Made by a program: the position numbers and the translations under genes. A stretch of DNA of 46,618 nucleotides from an uncultured Eubacteriales bacterium. GTDB lineage: Bacteria > Bacillota > Clostridia > Christensenellales > RUG350. Below, piece after piece: positions 8,839 to 16,682 of this stretch (position 1 is its first letter; each line of letters begins with the position of its first letter). Under the pieces are notes generated by a model. That model did not search any database and had not been told where the DNA came from. It saw nothing but the letters and a program-made list of their open reading frames with translations. The stretch covers positions 1 to 46,618 of the forward strand of contig ONBF01000003.1 of NCBI GenBank assembly GCA_900315995.1, given 5' to 3'.

Positions 8839-9654
8839 CTATTTTTTCAAAATTATTTGCAACGCGTCTTCGTCAAGCACACCGTCGCCGTCACCGAGTT
8901 TTACTGCCGACGCGTCCGTATGGAAATCGCTACCGCCCGTTTTGACGAGATTGTAACGCGTCGCGTATTCCGTAATAATTCGACGCATATCGTCATTATG
9001 CGACGGATAATAAACTTCAAGTCCCATAAGTCCCGCGTGCGTAAGTTCGGGCAGAATCGCATTAAGTTCGTCCGCGTCGCAAGTGCGCAATGGATGCGCG
9101 AATACGGGTACTCCGCCCGCGGATTTTATTATGCGAACGGCGTCAAGCGTATCTGCGCGCACAGCGTCGACGTATGCTTTTCCGTTCTTGCCGAGCCATT
9201 TGTCAAACGCTTCGTTGACGGTTTCAACGTACTTTGCGTTTTTAAGCATATACGCAACGTCTACCCTGCCGCGCGCGCTTTTTTTCTTTTCTTCGTCAAA
9301 CTCGATGCCGTTATCTTTGAGTTTATCGAAAATCTTCGCTATTCGCTCTTTGCGTAAATTCTTAATCTTAACGAGTTCCGACTTAAACGCTTCGTCGTCA
9401 ACGTTTATTCCGTATCCCAATATATGTATTTCTCCGAAACCTTTCTTATAAGAGCTAATCTCTATTCCGTCAATAAACGTTATGCCGTACTTAATTGCGG
9501 CGCACTTCGCTTCTTCGAGCCCCGACACAGTGTCGTGATCCGTAATCGACGCAATATATATTCCGCTCTCCTTTAATCGACGCATTATTTCGGATGGGGA
9601 CAACGCGCCGTCACTGTACTTTGAGTGAATATGCAAATCACAACGACTCATCAT
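8839..9654 (-). CDS. PHP-domain phosphoesterase (TrpH/RNase AM-like)
   Basis: PHP metal-binding motifs are clear: CDLHIHSKYSDG near the N-terminus, SITDHDTVSG, GIEISS, FAHPLRT and the late GGSDFHTD. The order and length (about 270 residues) fit the family that includes 3',5'-nucleoside bisphosphate phosphatase and RNase AM; the substrate cannot be read from sequence. The start MMSRCDLHIH at 9654 is preferred over the upstream start at 9696, because a GGAG lies ten bases before it and family members begin just ahead of DLHIHS. The start overlaps the 3' end of rmuC by 17 bases, suggesting coupled translation. Confidence 0.87.
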   Translation of the reverse strand: MMSRCDLHIHSKYSDGALSPSEIMRRLKESGIYIASITDHDTVSGLEEAKCAAIKYGITFIDGIEISSYKKGFGEIHILGYGINVDDEAFKSELVKIKNLRKERIAKIFDKLKDNGIEFDEEKKKSARGRVDVAYMLKNAKYVETVNEAFDKWLGKNGKAYVDAVRADTLDAVRIIKSAGGVPVFAHPLRTCDADELNAILPELTHAGLMGLEVYYPSHNDDMRRIITEYATRYNLVKTGGSDFHTDASAVKLGDGDGVLDEDALQIILKK

Positions 9655-10915
9655 AACCGTCGTTCTCCGTCGCGTCGGTTTCAAAGCCGCTTTCAATTCC
9701 TATAAGCTCGTCCGCTTCAACTCCCGTGATTGTTTCCACCGAACTCAATTTCTCTCGTATCTTATTCGCTCTACTACTCGTTTCGTCGATTGATCTCGAT
9801 ACCATACTTATCTGTTTTTGCGTTTTGGCAAGCAAATCGGTAAAGCGTATGAACTGTCCCTTAAACGCACCGAATAACTTTTGAATCTCCTTGCTGTGCT
9901 TTTCAATCGCAAGCGTCTTAAAGCCCATTTGCAAACTGTTGAGAAGCGCTGCAAGCGTCGTCGGTCCCGCCACTATCACTCTGTACTTATTTTGCAATTC
10001 GTCCGCAAGTCCCGTTCGCCGAATAACTTCCGCGTACAATCCTTCGATAGGCAAATACATTATCGCAAAATCAGTAGTCTTCGGCGGTCTTATGTAATAA
10101 TCTCTTATTGAAGCCGCTTCGTCTTTTATGCGTGCGTTAAGAGACTTAACCGCAATATCAACCGCGTTTGTATCGCCCGTTTCAGACGCTTCGACAAGTC
10201 GCCTATAATCTTCAAGCGGAAATTTTGAGTCTATCGGCAGCAACACCTTTTCGTTATCTTTACCGGGCATTACCACGGCAAAATCAACCATCCTATCTTC
10301 ACCGTCGGTCTTCGACAACTTTACGCTGCGTGCATATTGCTCGGGTGCCAAAATCTGACTTAGCATACTGTCAAGCGCAACTTCGCCCCACGTTCCGCGC
10401 GTTTTGACGTTTGTCAAAACTTTCTTTAAGTCGCTTACGCCCGACGCCAAAGTCTGCATTTCCCCCAACCCCTTATATACCGCTTCGAGACGTTCGCTTA
10501 TAACGCTGAAATTCTTGGCTAAACGCTGCTCCAAATTTGCGCTTAACTTTTCGTCTACAATATTGCGCATTTGTTCGAGACTCTTTTCGTTGCTTACTCT
10601 TAATTCGTTGACTTTCGCGTCTAAATTAAGTCTTATTTGCGCAAGCGTATTGTTAACCCTTGCGTCAAGTTCAACCATTTGCCGTCTTATAAGTTCCAAG
10701 CGTTCCGTTTCGGTCTGTCTCGACATCTGCATTTCGTGGCTGAGCCCCGCGCGGTAACTTTCGAGACTTCCGTGAAGACGATTAAGTAACATTATCGTCT
10801 CTCCGTCTTTTACGTTTCCGCGGTTGTCGTTTTTTCGCGCGAAAATCACCGTAAGCAAAACAACCGTCAATACGAGATTAAGCGCGGATATTATCGTCAA
10901 TACCGTTAAATCCAC
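9638..10915 (-). CDS. rmuC: DNA recombination protein RmuC
   Basis: The protein has 425 residues. One N-terminal membrane helix (about 5-27) is followed by a long coiled coil (about 45-140, rich in Glu/Arg/Leu/Gln) and the RmuC nuclease-like domain. Typical blocks are TRGTWGEVALDSMLSQILAPEQY, DSKFPLEDY, PPKTTDFAIMYLPIEGLYAEV and RVIVAGPTTLAALLNSLQMGFKTLAIEKHS. RmuC limits DNA inversions and rearrangements in E. coli. The gene starts with GTG, preceded by AAGGAG at seven bases, and lies 16 bases after hpt. Confidence 0.94.
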   Translation of the reverse strand: MDLTVLTIISALNLVLTVVLLTVIFARKNDNRGNVKDGETIMLLNRLHGSLESYRAGLSHEMQMSRQTETERLELIRRQMVELDARVNNTLAQIRLNLDAKVNELRVSNEKSLEQMRNIVDEKLSANLEQRLAKNFSVISERLEAVYKGLGEMQTLASGVSDLKKVLTNVKTRGTWGEVALDSMLSQILAPEQYARSVKLSKTDGEDRMVDFAVVMPGKDNEKVLLPIDSKFPLEDYRRLVEASETGDTNAVDIAVKSLNARIKDEAASIRDYYIRPPKTTDFAIMYLPIEGLYAEVIRRTGLADELQNKYRVIVAGPTTLAALLNSLQMGFKTLAIEKHSKEIQKLFGAFKGQFIRFTDLLAKTQKQISMVSRSIDETSSRANKIREKLSSVETITGVEADELIGIESGFETDATENDGYDESL

Positions 10916-10931
10916 AATAAAACTCCTTAAC

Positions 10932-11474
10932 TTATTTCATATACACATGCGGAGCAAGTATCTTTACGTCTTTTAAGTTTCTGTATTTTTGATCGTAGTC
11001 AAGCCCGTATCCCACTAAAAATTCGTCCGGCACTTCAAACCCTATATAGTCCGCTTCAAACGGGACTTTCCGTCTGCTCGGCTTATCGAAACACGCGCAG
11101 AATTTAAGACTTGCGGGATGACGCGCCCCGAGTAATTCCTTCATATAGGTAAAAGACCTACCCGAATCGACTATGTCTTCGACAAGTATTACGTCGCGAC
11201 CGACAAGCGGCTTGTTTATATCTTTGACAAGTTTGACTTCGCCGCTCGAAACGCTTGAATTTCCGTAACTTGCTATCGCTATAAAGTCTATCTCAATCGG
11301 AAGGTTTATCTCCCTTATCAAGTCGGCGTAAAATACGGACGCGCCTTTCAAAACGCATATAACAAAAGGTTCTTTGCCTTTATAATCTTCCGTTATTTGC
11401 GCACCCAATTCTTTGACGCGAGCTTTAAGTTCGCTTTCCGTAAACAGCGTACCGCTGTAATCGCTTTCGTCCAT
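10932..11474 (-). CDS. hpt: Hypoxanthine phosphoribosyltransferase
   Basis: The 180-residue protein is the normal size for the family. The PRPP-binding motif VILVEDIVDSGRSF is at 95-108, with the CVLKGASVFYADL loop near 40-53 and a C-terminal DEFLVGYGLDYDQKYRNL segment. It salvages hypoxanthine/guanine to IMP/GMP in the cytoplasm. A strong GGAGG precedes the ATG. It follows tilS by 16 bases; tilS-hpt is a conserved Firmicutes pair, normally followed directly by ftsH. Here rmuC, a PHP gene and a VanW-like gene lie between hpt and ftsH. Confidence 0.96.
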   Translation of the reverse strand: MDESDYSGTLFTESELKARVKELGAQITEDYKGKEPFVICVLKGASVFYADLIREINLPIEIDFIAIASYGNSSVSSGEVKLVKDINKPLVGRDVILVEDIVDSGRSFTYMKELLGARHPASLKFCACFDKPSRRKVPFEADYIGFEVPDEFLVGYGLDYDQKYRNLKDVKILAPHVYMK

Positions 11475-11490
11475 CTTTTGTCCTCCGCGT

Positions 11491-12789
11491 TTAATTATAA
11501 TATATTGTAAAACTTACGATACGTTTCGTATCTTTATCTACTTTGACGGATTTACTTATCTCGACTCCGCCGATAACAAGTACTTCGTTTCCGCGAGCAA
11601 TAATCGGAATTTCATCTCTCAATCTCAACGGTATCTTTTTATCCGTAAAATAATCGTTCAACGATTTGGTGCCACCGCCGAATTTTGTGAAAACGTCCCC
11701 GTCACGACGCGTTCTTATTACCGCGTTTCTGACTTTATCGACGTCAAAACACAGTTTGCCGTCAATACGCTTTGTCTCCGACTTTACGGTAGCGGTATAA
11801 CGTCCTATGCGAGTTACGCCGATATTCGCATACGTTTCGTCCGTACACTTTACGGACGGTACGAACAATGCAATGGATAAGTTTTCGTATTCCGCTTTAA
11901 CTCCGTACGGCATATCGAGAACGTCCCCGTTATCGCCGTTTCCGGCAAGTTCGAGCAGTAAGTTGATATGTCTTTCTTCAATGTCGGCGAAAACGCCGAG
12001 CGCGTTAAACGCGCCGTATATCGCGCGTTTGAAAAGCACGGGTGTACATACAAGTTCAACGGGAACGAGATACGCGCCGTTGTCAAACGTAACGCACCCG
12101 TTTACTATATCTTCAAAGTACTCTTCGTTCTCAACTGCCGCTCTCGACAGTTTTGAAAAAGCCGCGCCCGTATTGAAACGCTCGTTGAGTTTATTGAATA
12201 TTTCACATCGCAAAAAATTGCGCGTGTAATCCGTATCGGTATTGGTTTCGTCGATAACGTAACTTAAATTATTCTCTTTAACGTAATCTTCAATCTCTTT
12301 GCGCGACGTATAAATCAACGGTCGAATATAGTTTCCCCTGCGCCTTGCTATTCCGCATAAACCTTTGAGCCCCGTACCGCGTAAAATTCGCATTAAAATC
12401 GTTTCCGCGTTATCGTCCGAATTATGCGCCGTCGCAATCTTAACGCCTTCCTTTTCGATTAACTCGTCGAAAATTTTATATCGCAATATACGTGCCGCCT
12501 GTTCGAGAGTTAAGTTATTGTCTTCCCTATACTTTACGGCGTCTACCGAAAAACACTTGCAATCGACTTTTAACTCCCGACAAAACTTTTTCACAAATTC
12601 CGTGTCGGACTTTGACGCGTCACCGCGTATTCCGTGTTCGACGTTTACCGCACTAAGTTCGATTTTAAGTTCGTTTTTGTGCGTCGAAAAAAAGTGCAAC
12701 AAAGTTACGGAATCAATGCCACCGCTGACGGCAACGCATATTTTGTCGCCTGCGTTTATAATATCTTTAACGCCGTCAACATCTGTCAT
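11491..12789 (-). CDS. tilS: tRNA(Ile)-lysidine synthetase TilS
   Basis: The 432-residue protein has the N-type ATP pyrophosphatase loop SGGIDS (22-27), the TAHNSDDNAETILMRILRGTGLKGLCGI segment that defines TilS, and a C-terminal domain ending with the KIPLRLRDEIPIIARGNEVLVIGG region. It converts cytidine-34 of tRNA-Ile(CAU) to lysidine, which is essential for reading AUA. Its ATG overlaps the metH stop by four bases (ATGA), so translation is coupled to metH. TilS and Hpt together are reported to activate ftsH in Bacillus; here ftsH also lies downstream. Confidence 0.95.
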   Translation of the reverse strand: MTDVDGVKDIINAGDKICVAVSGGIDSVTLLHFFSTHKNELKIELSAVNVEHGIRGDASKSDTEFVKKFCRELKVDCKCFSVDAVKYREDNNLTLEQAARILRYKIFDELIEKEGVKIATAHNSDDNAETILMRILRGTGLKGLCGIARRRGNYIRPLIYTSRKEIEDYVKENNLSYVIDETNTDTDYTRNFLRCEIFNKLNERFNTGAAFSKLSRAAVENEEYFEDIVNGCVTFDNGAYLVPVELVCTPVLFKRAIYGAFNALGVFADIEERHINLLLELAGNGDNGDVLDMPYGVKAEYENLSIALFVPSVKCTDETYANIGVTRIGRYTATVKSETKRIDGKLCFDVDKVRNAVIRTRRDGDVFTKFGGGTKSLNDYFTDKKIPLRLRDEIPIIARGNEVLVIGGVEISKSVKVDKDTKRIVSFTIYYN

Positions 12790-15083
12790 CCCAATACCTC
12801 CCGCGCAATCTTTACGCTTGCGTTGGCGTCTTTCGCATAATAGTCCGCACCTATCTCGCGCGCAAATTCGGGCGTTATTACCGCACCGCCGACCATAATC
12901 TTACAGTCGATACTCAACTCTCTTATATGCTTGACGGTCTCTTTCATATTAACCGCGGTAGTCGTCATCAGCGCCGACAAACCGAGCAGTTTCGCGCCCG
13001 TTTCTTTAAGCGCGTCGGCGACTTTCGCTTCGTCTACGTTTTTGCCGAGATCAACGACTTGATAACCGTAATTCGACAATACCGCTTTAACTATATTTTT
13101 ACCTATGTCGTGTATATCGCCTTTGACGGTCGCAATGACTATAACTCCTTTATCCGAGCTTTCGGGCAGTACCTTACGGACTTCGTCGAACGCAAGTTTG
13201 GCGACTTCCGCCGACATTATAAGTTGCGGTAAATATAATTCGCCTTTTTCGTACAAATCGCCCACTTTATCGAGCGCAGCCGTCAGTATTTCGATAACTT
13301 CCAAAGGTTTGTGTTCCTTCAAAAGTTCTTTCGTTTTATCAACGCCCGACTTTTTAAGTCCTTCTCTTATACAGTCGTTTATATCAAAACCTTCGGCGTT
13401 TTCGTCCGAAACACCTTTTATATTGACTTTTGCGTTAAACACACCCGCAGCCTTTCCGCCACGTGCGTCCACAACCGCTTCCATCATTGATACGACGTTG
13501 GGATTGATTATAGCAAGCGTTAAACCTGCGGCTGCCGTCGAGCGTAAAAACTCCGCGTTAATCTTCTCTCTGTCGGGCATACCGAAAGAGATGTTGGATA
13601 TACCGAGTACGGTCTTTATCCCTTTTGCCTTTAACGCTTTAACCGTATCTATCGTCACCTGCGCATTGTCGGCGTCCGTCGCTATCGTCAAAGTAAGCGG
13701 ATCGATTATTACGTCGTTCCGACTTATTTCGTATTCTTCACACGCTTTCAAAATGCGTTCGGCAATCGTAAGTCTTCCTTGTACCGTATCGGGAATACCG
13801 TTTTCGTCAAGCGTAAGACCCACGACCATCGCACCGTACTTTTTAACAAGCGGCAATATATTGTCGAGTACTTTACGTTCGCCGTTAACCGAGTTGACAA
13901 TCGCACGTCCGCAGAATATGCGCAACCCTTTTTCGACCGCGTCTTTGTTGTTACTGTCGATTTGTAAAGGCAACGCGCATACGTCGCTGACGCGCTTTAC
14001 TATCGTTTCGATAACTTCGGGTTCGTTGAGTTCGGGAAGACCGCAGTTAATATCAAGCACGTCCGCGCCCGCCATACGTTGCTCGATTGCTTGTTTTATA
14101 ACGTAATCATAGTCGTGCGCGTACAGCGCGGCTTTCATAAGTTTCTTACCTGTCGGATTGATACGTTCGCCGATAACGGTCAGTTTCTCAAACGTGACGA
14201 CTTTGGTCGCCGAACATACGGCGGTAGATAAAGTGCGCTTGTGCGGAACGTAACTTTTCGTTTCGATAAGTTTGTTAAGTTTAGCAATATATGCGGGCGT
14301 AGTACCGCAACAGCCACCGACTATACTTACGCCTTTATCGATAAGTTTGCCGTATGCATCGATAAATTGGTCGGGCGTTATATCGTAACTTCCGTTGCTG
14401 TCGGGCATACCTGCGTTTGCTTTGATAATAACGGGTTTATCGGTCGCGGATAATAACCTTTCCGCAATAGGTATCAAGTCAAACGGTCCGACAGAACAGT
14501 TTGCTCCGAGCGCGTCAACGCCCAAAGAGTCCGCAACGAGCGCGAAACTTTCGGGCGTACACCCCGTAAAAGTCGTCCCGCCCGATGTAAACGTCATAGT
14601 TGCGAATACGGGCAGTCCCGTAGTTTTAGCGGCAAGAATTGCCGCACGCATTTCTTGTAAATCGGCTACCGTTTCTATAACTATTATATCCGCGCCTGCT
14701 TTTGCGCCCGCTTGAACGGTCGTTAAAAACACGTCGTATGCCTTATCGAACGTAAGACTTCCGATAGGCTCTATCATTTCGCCCAAAGGTCCTACATCGA
14801 GTGCAACGAGCGCTTTGTCCTGCGCCGCTTCCTTTGCAATCTTCACGCCGCGCTCAATAAGTTCTTCCGTCATTGCTCCCGTTTTCAAAACGTTTGCGCC
14901 GAAAGTGTTGGTATATATAATTTGCGCGCCTGCGTCAACGTACGCTTTGTGTACGGACGCTATAAGTTTACCGTTCGTGATATTGAGAAATTCGGGCGAG
15001 GAACCGACGGGATACTTGCCGTCGAGACTTGTCCCCATCGCTCCGTCCGAAAGTATTAATCTGTCATTAAAATCAATCTTCAT
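12786..15083 (-). CDS. metH: B12-dependent methionine synthase without reactivation domain
   Basis: Domains in order (765 residues from the ATG at 15083): homocysteine-binding barrel with the zinc cysteines GANCSVG and GGCCGT; methyl-THF (pterin)-binding barrel with GERINPTGKK and DINCGLPE; cobalamin cap; and B12-binding domain with GDIHDIGKN, whose His is the lower cobalt ligand. The C-terminal AdoMet activation domain of E. coli MetH is absent; that activity lies in the preceding gene. An upstream in-frame TTG at 15098 was rejected, because the ATG at 15083 gives a typical four-base ATGA overlap with that gene. With MetF it makes methionine from methylene-THF. Confidence 0.95.
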   Translation of the reverse strand: MKIDFNDRLILSDGAMGTSLDGKYPVGSSPEFLNITNGKLIASVHKAYVDAGAQIIYTNTFGANVLKTGAMTEELIERGVKIAKEAAQDKALVALDVGPLGEMIEPIGSLTFDKAYDVFLTTVQAGAKAGADIIVIETVADLQEMRAAILAAKTTGLPVFATMTFTSGGTTFTGCTPESFALVADSLGVDALGANCSVGPFDLIPIAERLLSATDKPVIIKANAGMPDSNGSYDITPDQFIDAYGKLIDKGVSIVGGCCGTTPAYIAKLNKLIETKSYVPHKRTLSTAVCSATKVVTFEKLTVIGERINPTGKKLMKAALYAHDYDYVIKQAIEQRMAGADVLDINCGLPELNEPEVIETIVKRVSDVCALPLQIDSNNKDAVEKGLRIFCGRAIVNSVNGERKVLDNILPLVKKYGAMVVGLTLDENGIPDTVQGRLTIAERILKACEEYEISRNDVIIDPLTLTIATDADNAQVTIDTVKALKAKGIKTVLGISNISFGMPDREKINAEFLRSTAAAGLTLAIINPNVVSMMEAVVDARGGKAAGVFNAKVNIKGVSDENAEGFDINDCIREGLKKSGVDKTKELLKEHKPLEVIEILTAALDKVGDLYEKGELYLPQLIMSAEVAKLAFDEVRKVLPESSDKGVIVIATVKGDIHDIGKNIVKAVLSNYGYQVVDLGKNVDEAKVADALKETGAKLLGLSALMTTTAVNMKETVKHIRELSIDCKIMVGGAVITPEFAREIGADYYAKDANASVKIAREVLG

Positions 15084-15691
15084 TTTCTTGCAATACAATA
15101 TTTAAGTTTACAGTCCGCGCACGACTTGCACGGAACGTCCGCAAACGCCGTTACCGATTTCATAGGCGTCAAAAGATAACTGCTCGATACGCTTACGCCG
15201 ATAAGTTTCGTTGCGTTAAGCAATTTGATTATGTCGCTCTGATAACTTATATCAAGATCACCGTAACCTGCGCTGAAACGTCCCGAAATCTCTCCGTCGC
15301 CTATAATTTCTTTCTGTACTTCATCGGTATACGCTTCGATTGCGGCAGTCGCCGCGCCGTCCAAACATATTGCGTACGCGGGTTCGGTCAGTGAATATTC
15401 GCTAATTGATTTATCTATTTCGTAGCCGAGAGTTGTACACAGTAAAACGGTACTTTGCTTGTCCTTAAACAACGCCGACAGGTCGCGACTTTTCATAACA
15501 AGTCCGCCTGCGTTAACCGTTTCACCGTCCGTCGTAACGCTTAAAATTTTATGGATAGCACGCGGCTTTATCGTACTTAACACTTCGCTTATTGCGCGCT
15601 CGACGAGTAAATCGAGTTTATTGTCGTGCGCGCCCTTAAATCCCGCATAACGTTTGACTTCGTCTACGTCAATGTTAAACGTCGTTTTCAT
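15080..15691 (-). CDS. Stand-alone methionine synthase activation-domain protein
   Basis: The 203-residue protein resembles the AdoMet-binding activation domain of MetH. The segment GRFSAGYGDLDISYQ (138-151) corresponds to the RxSxGY-type AdoMet motif, and SSSYLLTPMKSVTAF follows it. In cobalamin-dependent MetH this domain binds SAM during reductive methylation of inactive cob(II)alamin. Here it is a separate gene between metF and metH, overlapping both (17 bases with metF, 4 with metH). It ends in a compact cysteine cluster, C188-x2-C191-x2-C194-x4-C199, which could bind zinc or an Fe-S cluster and perhaps receive the reducing electron; that last role is inference. Confidence 0.82.
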   Translation of the reverse strand: MKTTFNIDVDEVKRYAGFKGAHDNKLDLLVERAISEVLSTIKPRAIHKILSVTTDGETVNAGGLVMKSRDLSALFKDKQSTVLLCTTLGYEIDKSISEYSLTEPAYAICLDGAATAAIEAYTDEVQKEIIGDGEISGRFSAGYGDLDISYQSDIIKLLNATKLIGVSVSSSYLLTPMKSVTAFADVPCKSCADCKLKYCIARK

Positions 15692-16562
15692 TAACGTTTC
15701 TTATTACCGACTTTACGTTTTCGGTTATTTTACGCGCTGTCTCCGTGTTGTTCATCATATAAAGGTGTATACCGTCCACTCCGCTCGACACAAGGTCGAT
15801 TATCTGTTCCGTCGCATACGCTATCCCCGCCGCCGCCAACGCTTCCGGGTTATTGCTGTGCTTATAAATCATTTTACTGAAATCAGCAGGATACTCGACA
15901 CCTGCGAGCGACATCGTGCGCTCTATCTGCACGGTCTTTACGATAGGCATAATTCCTACTTGTATCGGAATATTTATCCCCGCTTTACGCACCCTATCCA
16001 AAAATCTGTAAAAGTTGCCGTTTGAAAAACACATCTGACTGTTTAAGTGCGTCACGCCTTGATCGACCTTGAATTTAAGATAATCGAGATCGGCTTCGAG
16101 TGACACGCTTTCGGGGTGACCTTCGGGACAGCAAGCCGCCGATATATCAAATCTGCCGTCTTCTTTCAAAAATTTTATAAGATCGCTTGCGTAACGAAAC
16201 GAGACGGATAACTTTCTGTCGGGATTGATATCTCCGCGCAAAGCAAGCACGCTGTGCATATCCGCTTCATTGAGTTCTTCAAGATAAGCAATAATATCTT
16301 CTTTTTCAGAGTGTATAGCCGTAACGTGTACGAGCGGTAATATACCGTACTCGTTTTTGAGCCGTTTCGCAAGATTAAAAGTCGCGTTACCCATAACTTC
16401 GCTTCCGCCGGCACCGCACGTAATACTAACGTAATCGGGATTAAGACACGCTATTCCGTCCAAAACGCGCTCTATGCTTTCGAGCATACTCGTCGGTTTC
16501 GGCGGAAATATTTCAAAACTGTAAACAGCTTTTTTTTGTTTGAAAATTTGACTTACTTCCAT
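15675..16562 (-). CDS. metF: 5,10-methylenetetrahydrofolate reductase
   Basis: The 295-residue TIM-barrel flavoprotein is the usual bacterial MetF size. It has the N-terminal SFEIFPPKP motif, YVSITCGAGGS, PLVHVTAIHS, LRGDIN and the CCPEGHPES segment. It reduces methylene-THF to methyl-THF, the methyl donor for MetH encoded two genes downstream. It is the first gene of a long minus-strand unit. The leader is only about 40 bases, too short for a SAM or cobalamin riboswitch, and I see no such structure. Confidence 0.96.
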   Translation of the reverse strand: MEVSQIFKQKKAVYSFEIFPPKPTSMLESIERVLDGIACLNPDYVSITCGAGGSEVMGNATFNLAKRLKNEYGILPLVHVTAIHSEKEDIIAYLEELNEADMHSVLALRGDINPDRKLSVSFRYASDLIKFLKEDGRFDISAACCPEGHPESVSLEADLDYLKFKVDQGVTHLNSQMCFSNGNFYRFLDRVRKAGINIPIQVGIMPIVKTVQIERTMSLAGVEYPADFSKMIYKHSNNPEALAAAGIAYATEQIIDLVSSGVDGIHLYMMNNTETARKITENVKSVIRNVNENDV

Positions 16563-16609
16563 ATTCTACCTACTTTACAAACACTCTGCTTAATGCAAAG
16601 TATGACAGT

Positions 16610-16638
16610 ATTATAACATATAAAAAAACGGCTGTAAA
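16610..16638 (-). promoter_or_regulatory. metF promoter embedded in the gyrA terminator
   Basis: On the minus strand TTTACA (16633-16638), a 17-base spacer and TATAAT (16610-16615) preceded by TGT make a near-consensus extended promoter. The -35 bases are part of the left stem of the gyrA terminator (16629-16638). Transcription would start near 16603. Confidence 0.7.
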
Positions 16639-16664
16639 ATAATGTTTTCCTTAATTTACAGCCG
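16622..16664 (-). terminator. gyrBA terminator
   Basis: A perfect ten-base stem, CGGCTGTAAA (16629-16638) with its complement TTTACAGCCG (16655-16664), is followed on the minus strand by seven T. It lies 18 bases after the gyrA stop codon. Confidence 0.9.
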
Positions 16665-16682
16665 AATTTATTAAGTTAAACT

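Noticed and set aside
13105-14106. Long plus-strand open frame (333 codons) opposite metH
   Set aside because: It lies fully antisense to the well-supported metH, has no recognisable domains or ribosome site, and its composition is that of a mirrored GC-rich codon pattern.
16563-16621. SAM or cobalamin riboswitch before metF
   Set aside because: The leader is only about 40 bases and shows no conserved core; the only stem is the gyrA terminator upstream of the start site.
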